A stretch of DNA of 64,000 nt from Sphingobacterium tabacisoli (GTDB lineage: Bacteria > Bacteroidota > Bacteroidia > Sphingobacteriales > Sphingobacteriaceae), in the NCBI RefSeq assembly GCF_017908035.1, contig NZ_JAEQMU010000005.1:248001-312000 (forward strand), given 5' to 3'. Of this stretch, positions 53,088 through 61,876 are shown in pieces; the stretch's first letter is position 1, and each line of letters begins with the position of its first letter. The position numbers were made by a program, and so were the translations under genes. A model generated the notes under the pieces. The model was given only the letters and a program-made list of their open reading frames with translations, was not told where the DNA came from and did no database searches.

Positions 53088-54536
53088 ATGGTACAAAAAT
53101 CGACTTTTGAAGCTGAAATCAAAAGTTACAAAAGCAAACAAAATGCGGCCGTCAAGCTGATACAGATTGTCAGCAACCTATGGTATAACCACTCCATAGA
53201 ACTGGTATTTTTCAGAAACCAACTGTTCGACCGCAGAGTAAGTCGTATTTTAACGCTACATCAAGAATCAAAAGCACTTTCAGATAGCCCAATCAGCATA
53301 TTCGAAACATTGCAAATAGCAGAAGCTATGCAGCACTTAAAGCTAGCCCCTTCTCGTTTGGACATCGGTAAATTGGCTTTAGAAGTTCGGAATCAAAATA
53401 TTGAAGAAGAACATATTCTATATTTTATTAAAAAAGAACTTTTATCTGCACAAGAGCACCAGACATTCGAACCAAGAGACGTAGTCCTCTACGGATTTGG
53501 TAGAATTGGACGTTTGCTCGCACGTGAGTTAATCAGCAAGGCCGGAGCAGGACATCAACTGCGACTGCGTGCTATTGTAACCCGCGATAATGTAGATATT
53601 AATACACTCCAAAAAAGAGCTACTTTACTACAGAACGACTCTATACATGGAGACTTCGAGGGCGTAGTAGAAGTAGATGAAAGTAAAGGCGCTTTAATAA
53701 TAAATGGAGCCACAGTATATATTATTTCTGCAAAAAACCCGGAAGACATTGACTACAGCAAATATGGTATCGACAATGCATTGGTAATTGACAATACAGG
53801 CGCATTTAGGGACAACAACGAATTGGGCAGACATTTGACCTCTATCGGTGCGTCTCAAGTATTATTGACCGCTCCGGGCAAAGGTGTGCCAAACATCGTG
53901 TATGGTGTCAACAATGACATGATTGACCTGGACAACGCCACAATCTTCTCTGCAGCGTCATGTACTACAAATGCAATTTCCCCTATTCTGGAGGTTGTAC
54001 ATAACAAATTCGGCATTAAACACGGACATATAGAAACGATACACTCCTATACAAATGATCAGAATTTAGTAGACAACATGCACAAAAAGACCAGAAGAGG
54101 TCGTGCGGCGGCATTAAACATGGTTATTACCGAAACAGGGGCTGGTCCCGCTGTAGCCAAGGTATTACCTGAACTTGCCGGAAAGCTAACTTCCAATGCG
54201 ATACGTGTACCTGTGCCAAACGGCTCGCTCGCGATCTTAAACGTAGAGCTAACTAAAAAAACAACACTCGAAGAGCTTAACAATACGTTAAAAGAAAGTG
54301 CACTATACGGTAGCTTAGTCGAACAAATTAAATACTCAGATAATGAAGAACTAGTTTCCTCAGATATCATAGGTACTTCGGCCGCATCTGTAGTAGACGC
54401 ACCTGCAACAATTGTTTCTGCAGATGGTAAACATGTTAATCTGTACGTGTGGTATGACAATGAGTATGGCTATACGCATCAGGTAATGCGCCTAGCACGA
54501 CATATCGCTGGTGTTAGAAGATACACTTACTATTAA
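53088..54536 (+). CDS. gap: Glyceraldehyde-3-phosphate dehydrogenase with long N-terminal extension
   Basis: 482 residues, about 145 more than usual GAPDH. Residues 1 to about 129 are a mostly helical extension with no family I recognise. The NAD domain begins at 130 with VVLYGFGRIGR (GFGRIG 136-141). The catalytic Cys292 is in SAASCTTNAISP, His in HIETIHSYTNDQ, and the C-terminal WYDNEYGYTHQVMRL is standard. It oxidises glyceraldehyde-3-phosphate to 1,3-bisphosphoglycerate. Long forms of this kind occur in other Bacteroidota and some Proteobacteria as far as I recall. It is a single gene with its own promoter and terminator. Confidence 0.93.
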   Translation: MVQKSTFEAEIKSYKSKQNAAVKLIQIVSNLWYNHSIELVFFRNQLFDRRVSRILTLHQESKALSDSPISIFETLQIAEAMQHLKLAPSRLDIGKLALEVRNQNIEEEHILYFIKKELLSAQEHQTFEPRDVVLYGFGRIGRLLARELISKAGAGHQLRLRAIVTRDNVDINTLQKRATLLQNDSIHGDFEGVVEVDESKGALIINGATVYIISAKNPEDIDYSKYGIDNALVIDNTGAFRDNNELGRHLTSIGASQVLLTAPGKGVPNIVYGVNNDMIDLDNATIFSAASCTTNAISPILEVVHNKFGIKHGHIETIHSYTNDQNLVDNMHKKTRRGRAAALNMVITETGAGPAVAKVLPELAGKLTSNAIRVPVPNGSLAILNVELTKKTTLEELNNTLKESALYGSLVEQIKYSDNEELVSSDIIGTSAASVVDAPATIVSADGKHVNLYVWYDNEYGYTHQVMRLARHIAGVRRYTYY

Positions 54537-54571
54537 ACAACTACGTCCAATTTTCAATTTTTTAATAAATC

Positions 54572-54600
54572 GAGGCTGTCTCTAGGGACAGCCTCTTATT
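54572..54600 (+). terminator. Terminator after the GAPDH gene
   Basis: 9-bp stem GAGGCTGTC/GACAGCCTC (54572-54580 with 54587-54595), then a T-rich end. Confidence 0.8.
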
Positions 54601-54601
54601 T

Positions 54602-55852
54602 TTAGCGGAGATCTAGAAGCTTTTCTGTCTCTAGGTACTTCATGATAATCTGAGTCGCTCCAGCTCGTTGCTTCACATATTCTAACGCCGATACTCCTAT
54701 TTCCTTTCTCTTTTCCACATCTTGAAGTGCTTTAAATACCTCTTGCAGTTCCGCACGGTTAGAGATCGAAAAGCCAACCATTAAAGTCACCAAATCAAGA
54801 GCTTCTTGAAACTTTTCATACTTAGGGCCGAATAGGACAGGTTTACCATAAGCGACAGCTTCCAGCGTATTATGGATCCCCGCTCCAAACCCTCCCCCTA
54901 TATAGGCTATATCAGCATAATAATATAAAGACGATAACATCCCAATATTATCTATCACCAGCACCCTTGCGTGTTGTATCTCCTCCGCCTGATAGGATGC
55001 GAACTGCGAATAGAGAAGACAGCCGGGAAACAATTCACAGATTTCGCTAATATGCGAACGATCAATCTCATGAGGTGCCAACACCAACTTCCAGCCCACA
55101 GACTCCGCTATCAGAGACTGCAAAAGCAATTCATCCTTTGGCCAGGTACTTCCTGCGACAAGTACCTCTTCGCCACAAGAAAAATCCACAACGACTTTGT
55201 TTTCTACATGCTGTCGAGGCAACTCGACAACTCTGTCAAAACGGGTATCTCCTGCTAAACCAGCATTGGTAACCCCGATCCATTTCAGCATATGGACAGA
55301 ATCCATGTTCTGGGTAAAGAAGAAGGAAACCTTCTTTAACATGTTTCGATAAAATCCACCGTAAGACTTAAAGAACAGCTGCTCTTCTCTAAAAATAGCA
55401 GAAATCATCAATAATTGAATATCCTGTTGCTTCAATGCATCGAAATAATGATACCAATACTCGTATTTCGTAAATACGGCAAACTTTGGTTGAATAGCAG
55501 CAATAAAACGTTGGGCATTCCGCTTCGTATCTTCAGGAAGATAAAAGACATAATCAGCTAGTGGGGTGTTTTTTCTTATCTCAAAACCCGAAGGAGAGAA
55601 GAATGTGATGACAATTTTTTCCTGTGGAAATCTTTTTTTTATCTGCTCCAAAACAGATCTCCCCTGTTCAAACTCACCCAAAGAAGCAAAGTGAAACCAG
55701 ATATGTTTCCGCCCCTTTTCAATCGTTTGTTCTATCTTACCCACACCTCCTTTACGCCCATCCACCCAAAGCTTAGCCTTCGGATGAAAAGCTGAAAGTC
55801 CACGCAGAAGCATGCCATAAAACCAAATTCCCAAATCGTACAACAGTCGCAT
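54602..55852 (-). CDS. waaA: 3-deoxy-D-manno-octulosonic acid (Kdo) transferase
   Basis: 416 residues. An N-terminal membrane-associated helix is followed by a GT-B fold. IWFHFASLGEFEQGRSVLEQIKKRFP holds the catalytic Glu of the Kdo transferase family, and YIGGGFGAGIHNTLEAVAYGKPVLFGP is the donor-site loop. It adds Kdo to lipid A precursors on the cytosolic face, continuing the pathway of the lpx genes at 12.6-15.9 kb. A minus-strand promoter (TTG at 55910, TATCTTTG at 55885-55878) precedes it. Confidence 0.94.
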   Translation of the reverse strand: MRLLYDLGIWFYGMLLRGLSAFHPKAKLWVDGRKGGVGKIEQTIEKGRKHIWFHFASLGEFEQGRSVLEQIKKRFPQEKIVITFFSPSGFEIRKNTPLADYVFYLPEDTKRNAQRFIAAIQPKFAVFTKYEYWYHYFDALKQQDIQLLMISAIFREEQLFFKSYGGFYRNMLKKVSFFFTQNMDSVHMLKWIGVTNAGLAGDTRFDRVVELPRQHVENKVVVDFSCGEEVLVAGSTWPKDELLLQSLIAESVGWKLVLAPHEIDRSHISEICELFPGCLLYSQFASYQAEEIQHARVLVIDNIGMLSSLYYYADIAYIGGGFGAGIHNTLEAVAYGKPVLFGPKYEKFQEALDLVTLMVGFSISNRAELQEVFKALQDVEKRKEIGVSALEYVKQRAGATQIIMKYLETEKLLDLR

Positions 55853-55877
55853 ATTGTGAAATAATACTTATCTTCGT

Positions 55878-55910
55878 CAAAGATATTAAACCTTTTCTAA
55901 TTCGAAACAA
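55878..55910 (-). promoter_or_regulatory. Promoter of waaA
   Basis: Minus strand TTG (55910-55908), 22-nt spacer, TATCTTTG (55885-55878), 25 nt before the ATG at 55852. Confidence 0.45.
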
Positions 55911-55911
55911 C

Positions 55912-56892
55912 GTGCAGGTGAACGTCCGAAAAAGAATATTAATTACAGGAGCTGCTGGTTTTTTGGGTTCCCATCTTTGTGATCGTTTTATAAAGGAAGG
56001 ATTCCATGTAATCGGGATGGACAACCTGATAACCGGAAATCTTCAGAATATAGAGCATTTATTTGGACTGGAGAATTTTGATTTCCTTCATCACGATGTC
56101 TCCAAATTTGTCCATGTCCCCGGCACACTAGACTACATTCTTCATTTCGCCTCCCCTGCAAGCCCAATCGACTACCTGCGGATACCTATACAGACACTGA
56201 AAGTAGGTTCTCTGGGCACACACAATCTCTTGGGCTTAGCAAAAGATAAGAAAGCTCGAATTCTTGTTGCATCGACCTCCGAAGTCTATGGAGACCCACT
56301 GGTATCTCCTCAGTCGGAACAGTACTGGGGCAATGTAAACCCCGTCGGTCCGCGCGGTGTATACGATGAAGCCAAAAGATTTCAAGAAGCCATGACAATG
56401 GCTTATCACAACTTTCATGGACTAGATACGAGGATAGTACGTATATTTAATACCTACGGTCCAAGAATGCGACCTGAGGACGGCAGGGCGTTACCGACTT
56501 TCATCGGTCAAGCATTGCGGGGAGAGGATATCACCGTATTCGGAAAAGGAGAACAGACCCGCTCATTTTGCTATATATCTGATCAAATTGACGGAATTTA
56601 CAAACTGTTACTTTCCGACTACCCCCATCCGGTCAATATCGGGAACCCAGAAGAACTTACGATATTACAGCTTGCACAGGAAATCATAGCTTTAACCAAC
56701 AGTCCGTCCCGCATTCGGTTCGAAGCTTTACCCGAAGATGACCCTAAACGGAGACGCCCAGATATTACACTAGCAACGAAAATCCTGGACTGGGAACCCA
56801 AAGTAAGTCTGAAAGAAGGATTAATCAAATCCATCACCTACTTTAAAAACTTTACTACAGAAGATAATAGAAACACAAATAAACATATATGA
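55912..56892 (+). CDS. UDP-glucuronate decarboxylase (UXS-type SDR)
   Basis: 326 residues. It has the NAD motif GAAGFLGS near residue 14, the UXS-specific run TSEVYGDPLVSPQSEQYWGNVNPVGPRGVYDEAKRF with catalytic Ser/Glu, Tyr and Lys, and RIFNTYGPRM. It would convert UDP-glucuronate to UDP-xylose for surface glycans. The start is GTG at 55912, or GTG at 55918; there is no ATG before the conserved beginning. It overlaps galE by 4 bp (ATGA). Confidence 0.9.
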   Translation: MQVNVRKRILITGAAGFLGSHLCDRFIKEGFHVIGMDNLITGNLQNIEHLFGLENFDFLHHDVSKFVHVPGTLDYILHFASPASPIDYLRIPIQTLKVGSLGTHNLLGLAKDKKARILVASTSEVYGDPLVSPQSEQYWGNVNPVGPRGVYDEAKRFQEAMTMAYHNFHGLDTRIVRIFNTYGPRMRPEDGRALPTFIGQALRGEDITVFGKGEQTRSFCYISDQIDGIYKLLLSDYPHPVNIGNPEELTILQLAQEIIALTNSPSRIRFEALPEDDPKRRRPDITLATKILDWEPKVSLKEGLIKSITYFKNFTTEDNRNTNKHI

Positions 56893-57917
56893 GCAAAATA
56901 TTAGTAACAGGAGGTACGGGATACATAGGGTCCCATACCGTAGTAGAACTTTTCAATGCGGGCTATACCCCGGTAATCGTAGACAATCTTTCCAATTCTA
57001 ATATTGAAATTTTAAATCAAATTGAACGTATTATCGGCGTCCGTCCGGAGTTTCACCAATTTGACTTATGTGACGAAAACAAAACCCGGGAATTCATACA
57101 GAGCCAGCCCGAAATCAGTGGCCTTATACACTTTGCCGCATCAAAGGCAGTCGGAGAGTCTGTTGCTGACCCACTAAAATACTACTACAATAACTTCTTT
57201 TCCTTAATAAATCTCCTAAACGCTTACAGAGAGACACCTATTAATTTTGTTTTCTCTTCTAGCTGTACCGTATACGGTGAGCCGGACACACTGCCTGTCA
57301 CAGAAAGTGCGCCAGTCAAAAAAGCAACTTCTCCCTACGGCAACACCAAACAGATAGCAGAAGAGATTCTTGCAGAAACAGCAACCGCGTACAATAACTA
57401 CAACATTATCGCACTACGCTATTTCAACCCCGTCGGAGCACACAGTTCCGCTTTGATAGGCGAACTTCCTAACGGTGTACCACAGAACCTTCTACCATTC
57501 ATTACACAGACAGCGATTGGAAAGCGGGAAAGATTAACCGTATTTGGGAGTGACTATGATACCCCTGATGGCTCATGTATACGAGACTATATCCACGTCG
57601 TCGATCTCGCAAAAGCACATGTCGCAGCCATCAAACTACTTGAAAAAGGAAACCCCAATGGGAAATACGATGTCTTTAATGTAGGAACAGGAAATGGCTA
57701 TTCTGTACTAGAAGCTATTGCTGCTTTTGAAAAAGCATCTGGACAAAAGCTTAATTACACCTTTGGCCCACGAAGAGAGGGAGATATTATCAAAGTCTGG
57801 GGAGATGTTTCAAAATCTTCAACACAACTGAACTGGAGCGCAGAGCTAGGTATCGACGAAATGATGTCTTCGGCATGGGCATGGGAAAAGTATCTTGAAG
57901 AAAACCCAATAATATAA
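56889..57917 (+). CDS. galE: UDP-glucose 4-epimerase
   Basis: 342 residues, normal GalE length. GGTGYIGSHT at the start, SSSCTVYG, catalytic Tyr/Lys in SPYGNTKQ, and LRYFNPVGAHSS and GSCIRDYIHVVDLA, all typical. It interconverts UDP-glucose and UDP-galactose (or the N-acetyl forms). It is translationally coupled to the UDP-glucuronate decarboxylase gene; the pair feeds polysaccharide synthesis. Confidence 0.95.
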   Translation: MSKILVTGGTGYIGSHTVVELFNAGYTPVIVDNLSNSNIEILNQIERIIGVRPEFHQFDLCDENKTREFIQSQPEISGLIHFAASKAVGESVADPLKYYYNNFFSLINLLNAYRETPINFVFSSSCTVYGEPDTLPVTESAPVKKATSPYGNTKQIAEEILAETATAYNNYNIIALRYFNPVGAHSSALIGELPNGVPQNLLPFITQTAIGKRERLTVFGSDYDTPDGSCIRDYIHVVDLAKAHVAAIKLLEKGNPNGKYDVFNVGTGNGYSVLEAIAAFEKASGQKLNYTFGPRREGDIIKVWGDVSKSSTQLNWSAELGIDEMMSSAWAWEKYLEENPII

Positions 57918-57921
57918 ACGT

Positions 57922-57957
57922 AAAAACCCCTCCTTTTGCAATAAAGGAGGGGTTTTT
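57922..57957. terminator. Bidirectional terminator between galE and the DUF983 gene
   Basis: 15-bp perfect stem (57922-57936 with 57943-57957) and 6-nt loop. A-rich and T-rich arms serve both convergent genes. Confidence 0.9.
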
Positions 57958-57973
57958 AATATACCGTGCTAAT

Positions 57974-58405
57974 TTATTCCGATTTGTCCCGCAGGAAAAG
58001 CTCTTCCCTAAATTTAAACTGAGGAGTCAACCAATACATTAACACCACCCTCGAATACCGATAGTTAAAGGGAGCCATGATAAATGCCGCCAACAAGGCA
58101 ACAGTAAGGTATAACCATGGTGACTCTAAATTGTGTGTAAAAACATAGGTCGCCACACAGGCTGCCACTAACTCTGCTACTACAAAGGCATAACTGACAT
58201 ACATCGCTACATAAAAATAGCCCGGCTCCTTCTCGAATTTCAAACCACAATGAGGACAATGGCTTTTCATCTTACGTGATCTAAAGCTGAATAAAGGTGC
58301 ATTAAACATATCACCTTTCCGGCAACGCGGACATTTTCCATCCACAGCACTTTTAAACTCGCCTGGAAAACTATATTCCTTTGCTATTTCTTTATTATTT
58401 TCCAT
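57974..58405 (-). CDS. DUF983 membrane protein
   Basis: 143 residues. Two CxxC pairs near the N-terminus (CPRCRKGDMF and HCPHCGLKFEKEPGYFYVAMYVSYAF) suggest a zinc ribbon, followed by two transmembrane helices (about 62-85 and 90-112). The function of DUF983 is unknown. Its first 11 bp overlap the end of the AraC-type gene, so it is downstream in the same transcript. Confidence 0.87.
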   Translation of the reverse strand: MENNKEIAKEYSFPGEFKSAVDGKCPRCRKGDMFNAPLFSFRSRKMKSHCPHCGLKFEKEPGYFYVAMYVSYAFVVAELVAACVATYVFTHNLESPWLYLTVALLAAFIMAPFNYRYSRVVLMYWLTPQFKFREELFLRDKSE

Positions 58406-59261
58406 AATTATAATTTTTCTTCCTAAACTCTTCAGGAGTTAATCCTTCAATTTTTTTAAAGAACTTCGTAAAATAAGAATTATCATTGAAGTTCAATTCA
58501 TAAGCTATCTCAGCAATCGAGAAGTTTCTTATCACAAGAAGCCGTTTGGCCTCAAGAATAACCCGATCTCGAATCACTTCACCAGCCGACATTCCCAACA
58601 GCTCTCTGCACAATGCATTCAAATGATTCGGTGTAATATACAACAATGCAGCGTAATCCTTAGGAAGTCTTAGCTCCCTATAGTTCAACTCAATAAGCTG
58701 CAAAAAATTACGCAACAAGGTATGATTATACCTATTCGCCTCAAAAGTAGTATCGCGTACCTTATCCGACTCCAACAAATGGAACAAATAGAGTAAGGAT
58801 GCCGAAATAATTCCCTTATCACCTTGATAGGTCAACATCTTTTCTAACACACTACCCACCACTTCACGCTTATCAATATCTACAACAAATACCTCGTCTT
58901 TGACAAGCCCAGAAAAAAAGGAGAAAAGAGAAAGGTAATCAGGATTTATCAACAGGGTCTTGAAAAGATCCTTATCAAAGTTGACCACATAACCCTGCAT
59001 ATCACCTTCAAAACTCCACGTATGGATCTGCCCTGGAGACATAAAATAAATCTGCCACTTTTCAACTTCAAAAGCCTCAAAATCTATGGTATGTTGCCCA
59101 CTTCCTTCCGTAAACAATAAAAAGTGATAAAAATTATGCCGATGCGGAAAGACGAGATTTTTATTACGGACCAGATAATCGCTCAACCTTTCGACTGTCA
59201 CCTCGCCATTAATGCCACTCGACACTGTACATTGCTCGATTATGGGTACCCGTCCAACCAT
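58395..59261 (-). CDS. AraC-family transcriptional regulator
   Basis: 288 residues from ATG 59261 (the frame is open to a TTG two codons upstream). An N-terminal cupin-like sensing domain (HRHNFYHFLLFTEGSGQHTIDFEAFEVEKWQIYFMSPGQIHTWSF) is followed by two HTH motifs in the last 100 residues (LYITPNHLNALCRELLGMSAGEVI and FSIAEIAYELNFNDNSYFTKFFKKIEGLTPEEFRKK). The ligand is unknown. A -7 element ends 3 nt before the ATG, and an inverted repeat at 59283-59297 could be an operator. Confidence 0.93.
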   Translation of the reverse strand: MVGRVPIIEQCTVSSGINGEVTVERLSDYLVRNKNLVFPHRHNFYHFLLFTEGSGQHTIDFEAFEVEKWQIYFMSPGQIHTWSFEGDMQGYVVNFDKDLFKTLLINPDYLSLFSFFSGLVKDEVFVVDIDKREVVGSVLEKMLTYQGDKGIISASLLYLFHLLESDKVRDTTFEANRYNHTLLRNFLQLIELNYRELRLPKDYAALLYITPNHLNALCRELLGMSAGEVIRDRVILEAKRLLVIRNFSIAEIAYELNFNDNSYFTKFFKKIEGLTPEEFRKKNYNYGK

Positions 59262-59264
59262 ATA

Positions 59265-59272
59265 CAAAAATA
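59265..59272 (-). promoter_or_regulatory. -7 element of the AraC-type gene
   Basis: Minus strand TATTTTTG, full match, ending 3 nt before ATG 59261, which predicts transcription starting at or next to the start codon. Confidence 0.45.
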
Positions 59273-59282
59273 CACTAATAAT

Positions 59283-59297
59283 ACCATTACTAATGGT
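59283..59297. promoter_or_regulatory. Inverted repeat, possible AraC operator
   Basis: ACCATTA-C-TAATGGT, a perfect 7-bp palindrome with a 1-nt centre, lies 11 bp upstream of the predicted -7 element. A further half-site AAATGGTAC follows at 59312-59320. The position fits autoregulation, but this is unproven. Confidence 0.35.
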
Positions 59298-59353
59298 GTA
59301 ATTAGCTTATTAAATGGTACTTTTTAGAGATAAATACAATGTGCCTCCGCTAG

Positions 59354-61102
59354 CTACAAATAAATCGCCTGCTCAAACTCTCTAAACCGATTTCCCATCT
59401 TTTTCTTTAGTCGTTGACGGCTTTTCTTGACAGACTCTGTAGAAATACCCAATAAATTCGATATCTCTGTCACAGACAATCCCAACTTGGACAAAATAAT
59501 ATAACGCATATTAGAGTCTGTCAACTCTGGAAATTCGTGCTTTAAGTTAAGGTAAAAATTAGGGTAAGTGCTATCAAAAGACCTCTTGAAGCTCGCCCAG
59601 TTTTCATCTGTCAAAAGATGAGAATCTAAAATCTCCTTTAACAGACCCTTTTCTTTTTCTAAATAATAGGACTTAGAATCACCACTCCCATTAATCATCT
59701 GTTGTAATTCGTCTATCTGTCTATTTTTCTCCGTCAGATAGTCCTTATAAGATTCTAATGTTTCATGAGCGACCAGTAGCTTCTTTTCTGCAGCGACCTT
59801 TCGCAACTGTAGTTCCACTACAGTCTTTTCATACTGTACTTCACGCGCCTTTGCCGAACGCTTTAGATGAATAAAAATAGCCAACACCCCCAGTCCGATC
59901 AAAACGACCAACGAGCTAAGCACAATCCTACTGTATCGTTCTGTTCGGTAATTTGACTCTAGTTCTAAAATAGCTCGTTGCTTCTTTTCCTTGTCGACCT
60001 GCCACCTATTCTGCAATAGGGCACGCTCTCCATCCATCTCCACGACCAACCCCTCTAAGACCTCTAACTTCCTGCGGATCAATAGCTCTTCCCGTTCCTC
60101 ATTTTGACGCACAGCAATATCAAGCTTCAGTCGATTTATCTCCAAAAGGTTCTTCTTGAGATACGTCTTAGAATTAGCATAGACTTCGGCTTTATTCAAC
60201 ATCTCCGAAGCCGCCGCAACACTATCCATTTTTAAGAGTATCTTAGCTTTCAGCACCTGTGCATACATGGTATTTTGCGCACTGTTATTAGCCTCGGAAT
60301 GAACCAAATCTTTATTCATCAGTGTTAACGCTTCTTGATACTTACCTCGTCCTAAATGGATAAGTGCAATATTACCCAATGCCTTACCATAACGAACATA
60401 GTCTTTGGATTTGGCCGCCAAAGATTCTGCCTGTAAGAAATAATCCAATGCCGTCGTTGTATCTTGATTATACAAATGATATTGTCCTAAATTATCCAGC
60501 AACATCGCTCGCTGTTTTGGGGTCAGTATAGTTGCGTACCGATCTCCCTTCTCTAGGTAAGAGATAGCATCATCGTAATTACCTATCGTGCCAAAAAAGA
60601 ACCCTAACTTTCTAAAGGTATCCTCCGGCAAAATAACAGACTCTTCGCCTAGTGTATCTATCAAGAATACCGCTTCCATAAAAAAGGGCAAAGCTCTTTC
60701 CGTCTGTCTAAAGTTATAGAAGTAGTACCCGTAATTAACTAAGCTCCATACCTTCATAATTGGCAAATCTTCCTTCTCAGCAAGCTCGACACTGTGCTGA
60801 TAATAAGATTCACTATGAGGATTTAACCGGTCGTAATGTTTGGCCGAAACATTACCCAGAACACCGTAATAGGCAACGAGATTAGAAGAATCTCTCTTTT
60901 CAGTTTTGATCACTTCTTGTAAAAAACTCTCACTCTCCACGGTATCAATCGTCAAATCCTGTGTTCTAGACAGCATAGACCGAACCAAAGACTCACTATA
61001 ATCGACATCTTCCCTTTTACTATGCGTGCGATCACAGGAGGAAAGCATTACAGCAACTATAAAAAAAAGAAATAGATTAGAGAGAAAATTTTTATGTCGC
61101 AT
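59354..61102 (-). CDS. TPR membrane regulator with C-terminal LuxR-like HTH
   Basis: 582 residues. It begins with a lipoprotein-type signal (MLSSC, Cys23). Tetratricopeptide repeats occupy about 85-310 (LDNLGQYHLYNQDTTTALDYFLQAESLAAKSKDYVRYGKALGNIALIHLGRGKYQEAL). A transmembrane helix lies at about 391-413, followed by a coiled coil. The C-terminus (about 520-570) is a LuxR/sigma-4-like HTH, FPELTDSNMRYIILSKLGLSVTEISNLLGISTESVKKSRQRLKKKMG. This would put sensor repeats in the periplasm and the DNA-binding part in the cytosol, a one-component transmembrane regulator. Related proteins are common in Bacteroidota; the signal and target are unknown. Confidence 0.85.
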   Translation of the reverse strand: MRHKNFLSNLFLFFIVAVMLSSCDRTHSKREDVDYSESLVRSMLSRTQDLTIDTVESESFLQEVIKTEKRDSSNLVAYYGVLGNVSAKHYDRLNPHSESYYQHSVELAEKEDLPIMKVWSLVNYGYYFYNFRQTERALPFFMEAVFLIDTLGEESVILPEDTFRKLGFFFGTIGNYDDAISYLEKGDRYATILTPKQRAMLLDNLGQYHLYNQDTTTALDYFLQAESLAAKSKDYVRYGKALGNIALIHLGRGKYQEALTLMNKDLVHSEANNSAQNTMYAQVLKAKILLKMDSVAAASEMLNKAEVYANSKTYLKKNLLEINRLKLDIAVRQNEEREELLIRRKLEVLEGLVVEMDGERALLQNRWQVDKEKKQRAILELESNYRTERYSRIVLSSLVVLIGLGVLAIFIHLKRSAKAREVQYEKTVVELQLRKVAAEKKLLVAHETLESYKDYLTEKNRQIDELQQMINGSGDSKSYYLEKEKGLLKEILDSHLLTDENWASFKRSFDSTYPNFYLNLKHEFPELTDSNMRYIILSKLGLSVTEISNLLGISTESVKKSRQRLKKKMGNRFREFEQAIYL

Positions 61103-61282
61103 CTACCTTTATTTTCAGCGTTATTCTACAAATAGTTTGGAAGTATTATATCTTCCAAACATAGATAAAATGCATGTAATTCACGAATAGCACCTCAAAA
61201 AAATCACAACTATAGACCACTGATCCCTTAAGAGAGAAAATTTGGACAAGTTAAATCCAATTACAATCCTTAAATTTACATC

Positions 61283-61834
61283 ATGTCTCTACATAAAGAT
61301 CCCGAACTTAAATCAGCAGTACTCAATCTTTCTCAAAAAGAGAAAGATAAGCTACTGATACGACTCATCGGCAAGGATAAGATGCTCTTAAAGCAATTAC
61401 ACTATCAACTTTTAGAAAACGAGTATGATCTTGAAAATAGGATTGAAGATTTAAAGGCCAAACTCGAGAATCTATTGCAGGATACCAGACAAAAAGTATC
61501 AAACACGCCTATCTTTTCTAACTACAAAACAATTAACAACCTACTGCGCCAAGCCAGTGGCTTGATCAATGAGCATGAAAAAGTGACCAAGGACAAGTTC
61601 AGCACAGCCGAATGCAGATTGTATATACTGACACAACCTTATCGGATGTATCCCAAACTATATGAAGCGAGTCATCTTCAAGTCGCCGAAAAACTGCACA
61701 AGTATATCAATGCACGGATTAAAACAACACTAAACAATATTGCAGCTCTACATGAAGATCTACAATTTGACCTTCAGGAGAACGTGTCTCTCGTAGAGGA
61801 AATAAAGGAAAGACTGGATTTAGTAAAGTCTTAA
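61283..61834 (+). CDS. Helical protein, function unknown
   Basis: 183 residues, almost entirely helical and charged, with a likely coiled coil at about 38-70 (LLENEYDLENRIEDLKAKLENLL). There is no signal peptide or membrane helix. I recognise no family. A sequence resembling the -7 element (TAAATTTA, last base off) ends 4 nt before the ATG. It lies 42 bp before mfd. Confidence 0.75.
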   Translation: MSLHKDPELKSAVLNLSQKEKDKLLIRLIGKDKMLLKQLHYQLLENEYDLENRIEDLKAKLENLLQDTRQKVSNTPIFSNYKTINNLLRQASGLINEHEKVTKDKFSTAECRLYILTQPYRMYPKLYEASHLQVAEKLHKYINARIKTTLNNIAALHEDLQFDLQENVSLVEEIKERLDLVKS

Positions 61835-61876
61835 AGCTGTTAAAAATTACTAATTTTACCAAAAATTGTTACTCAA

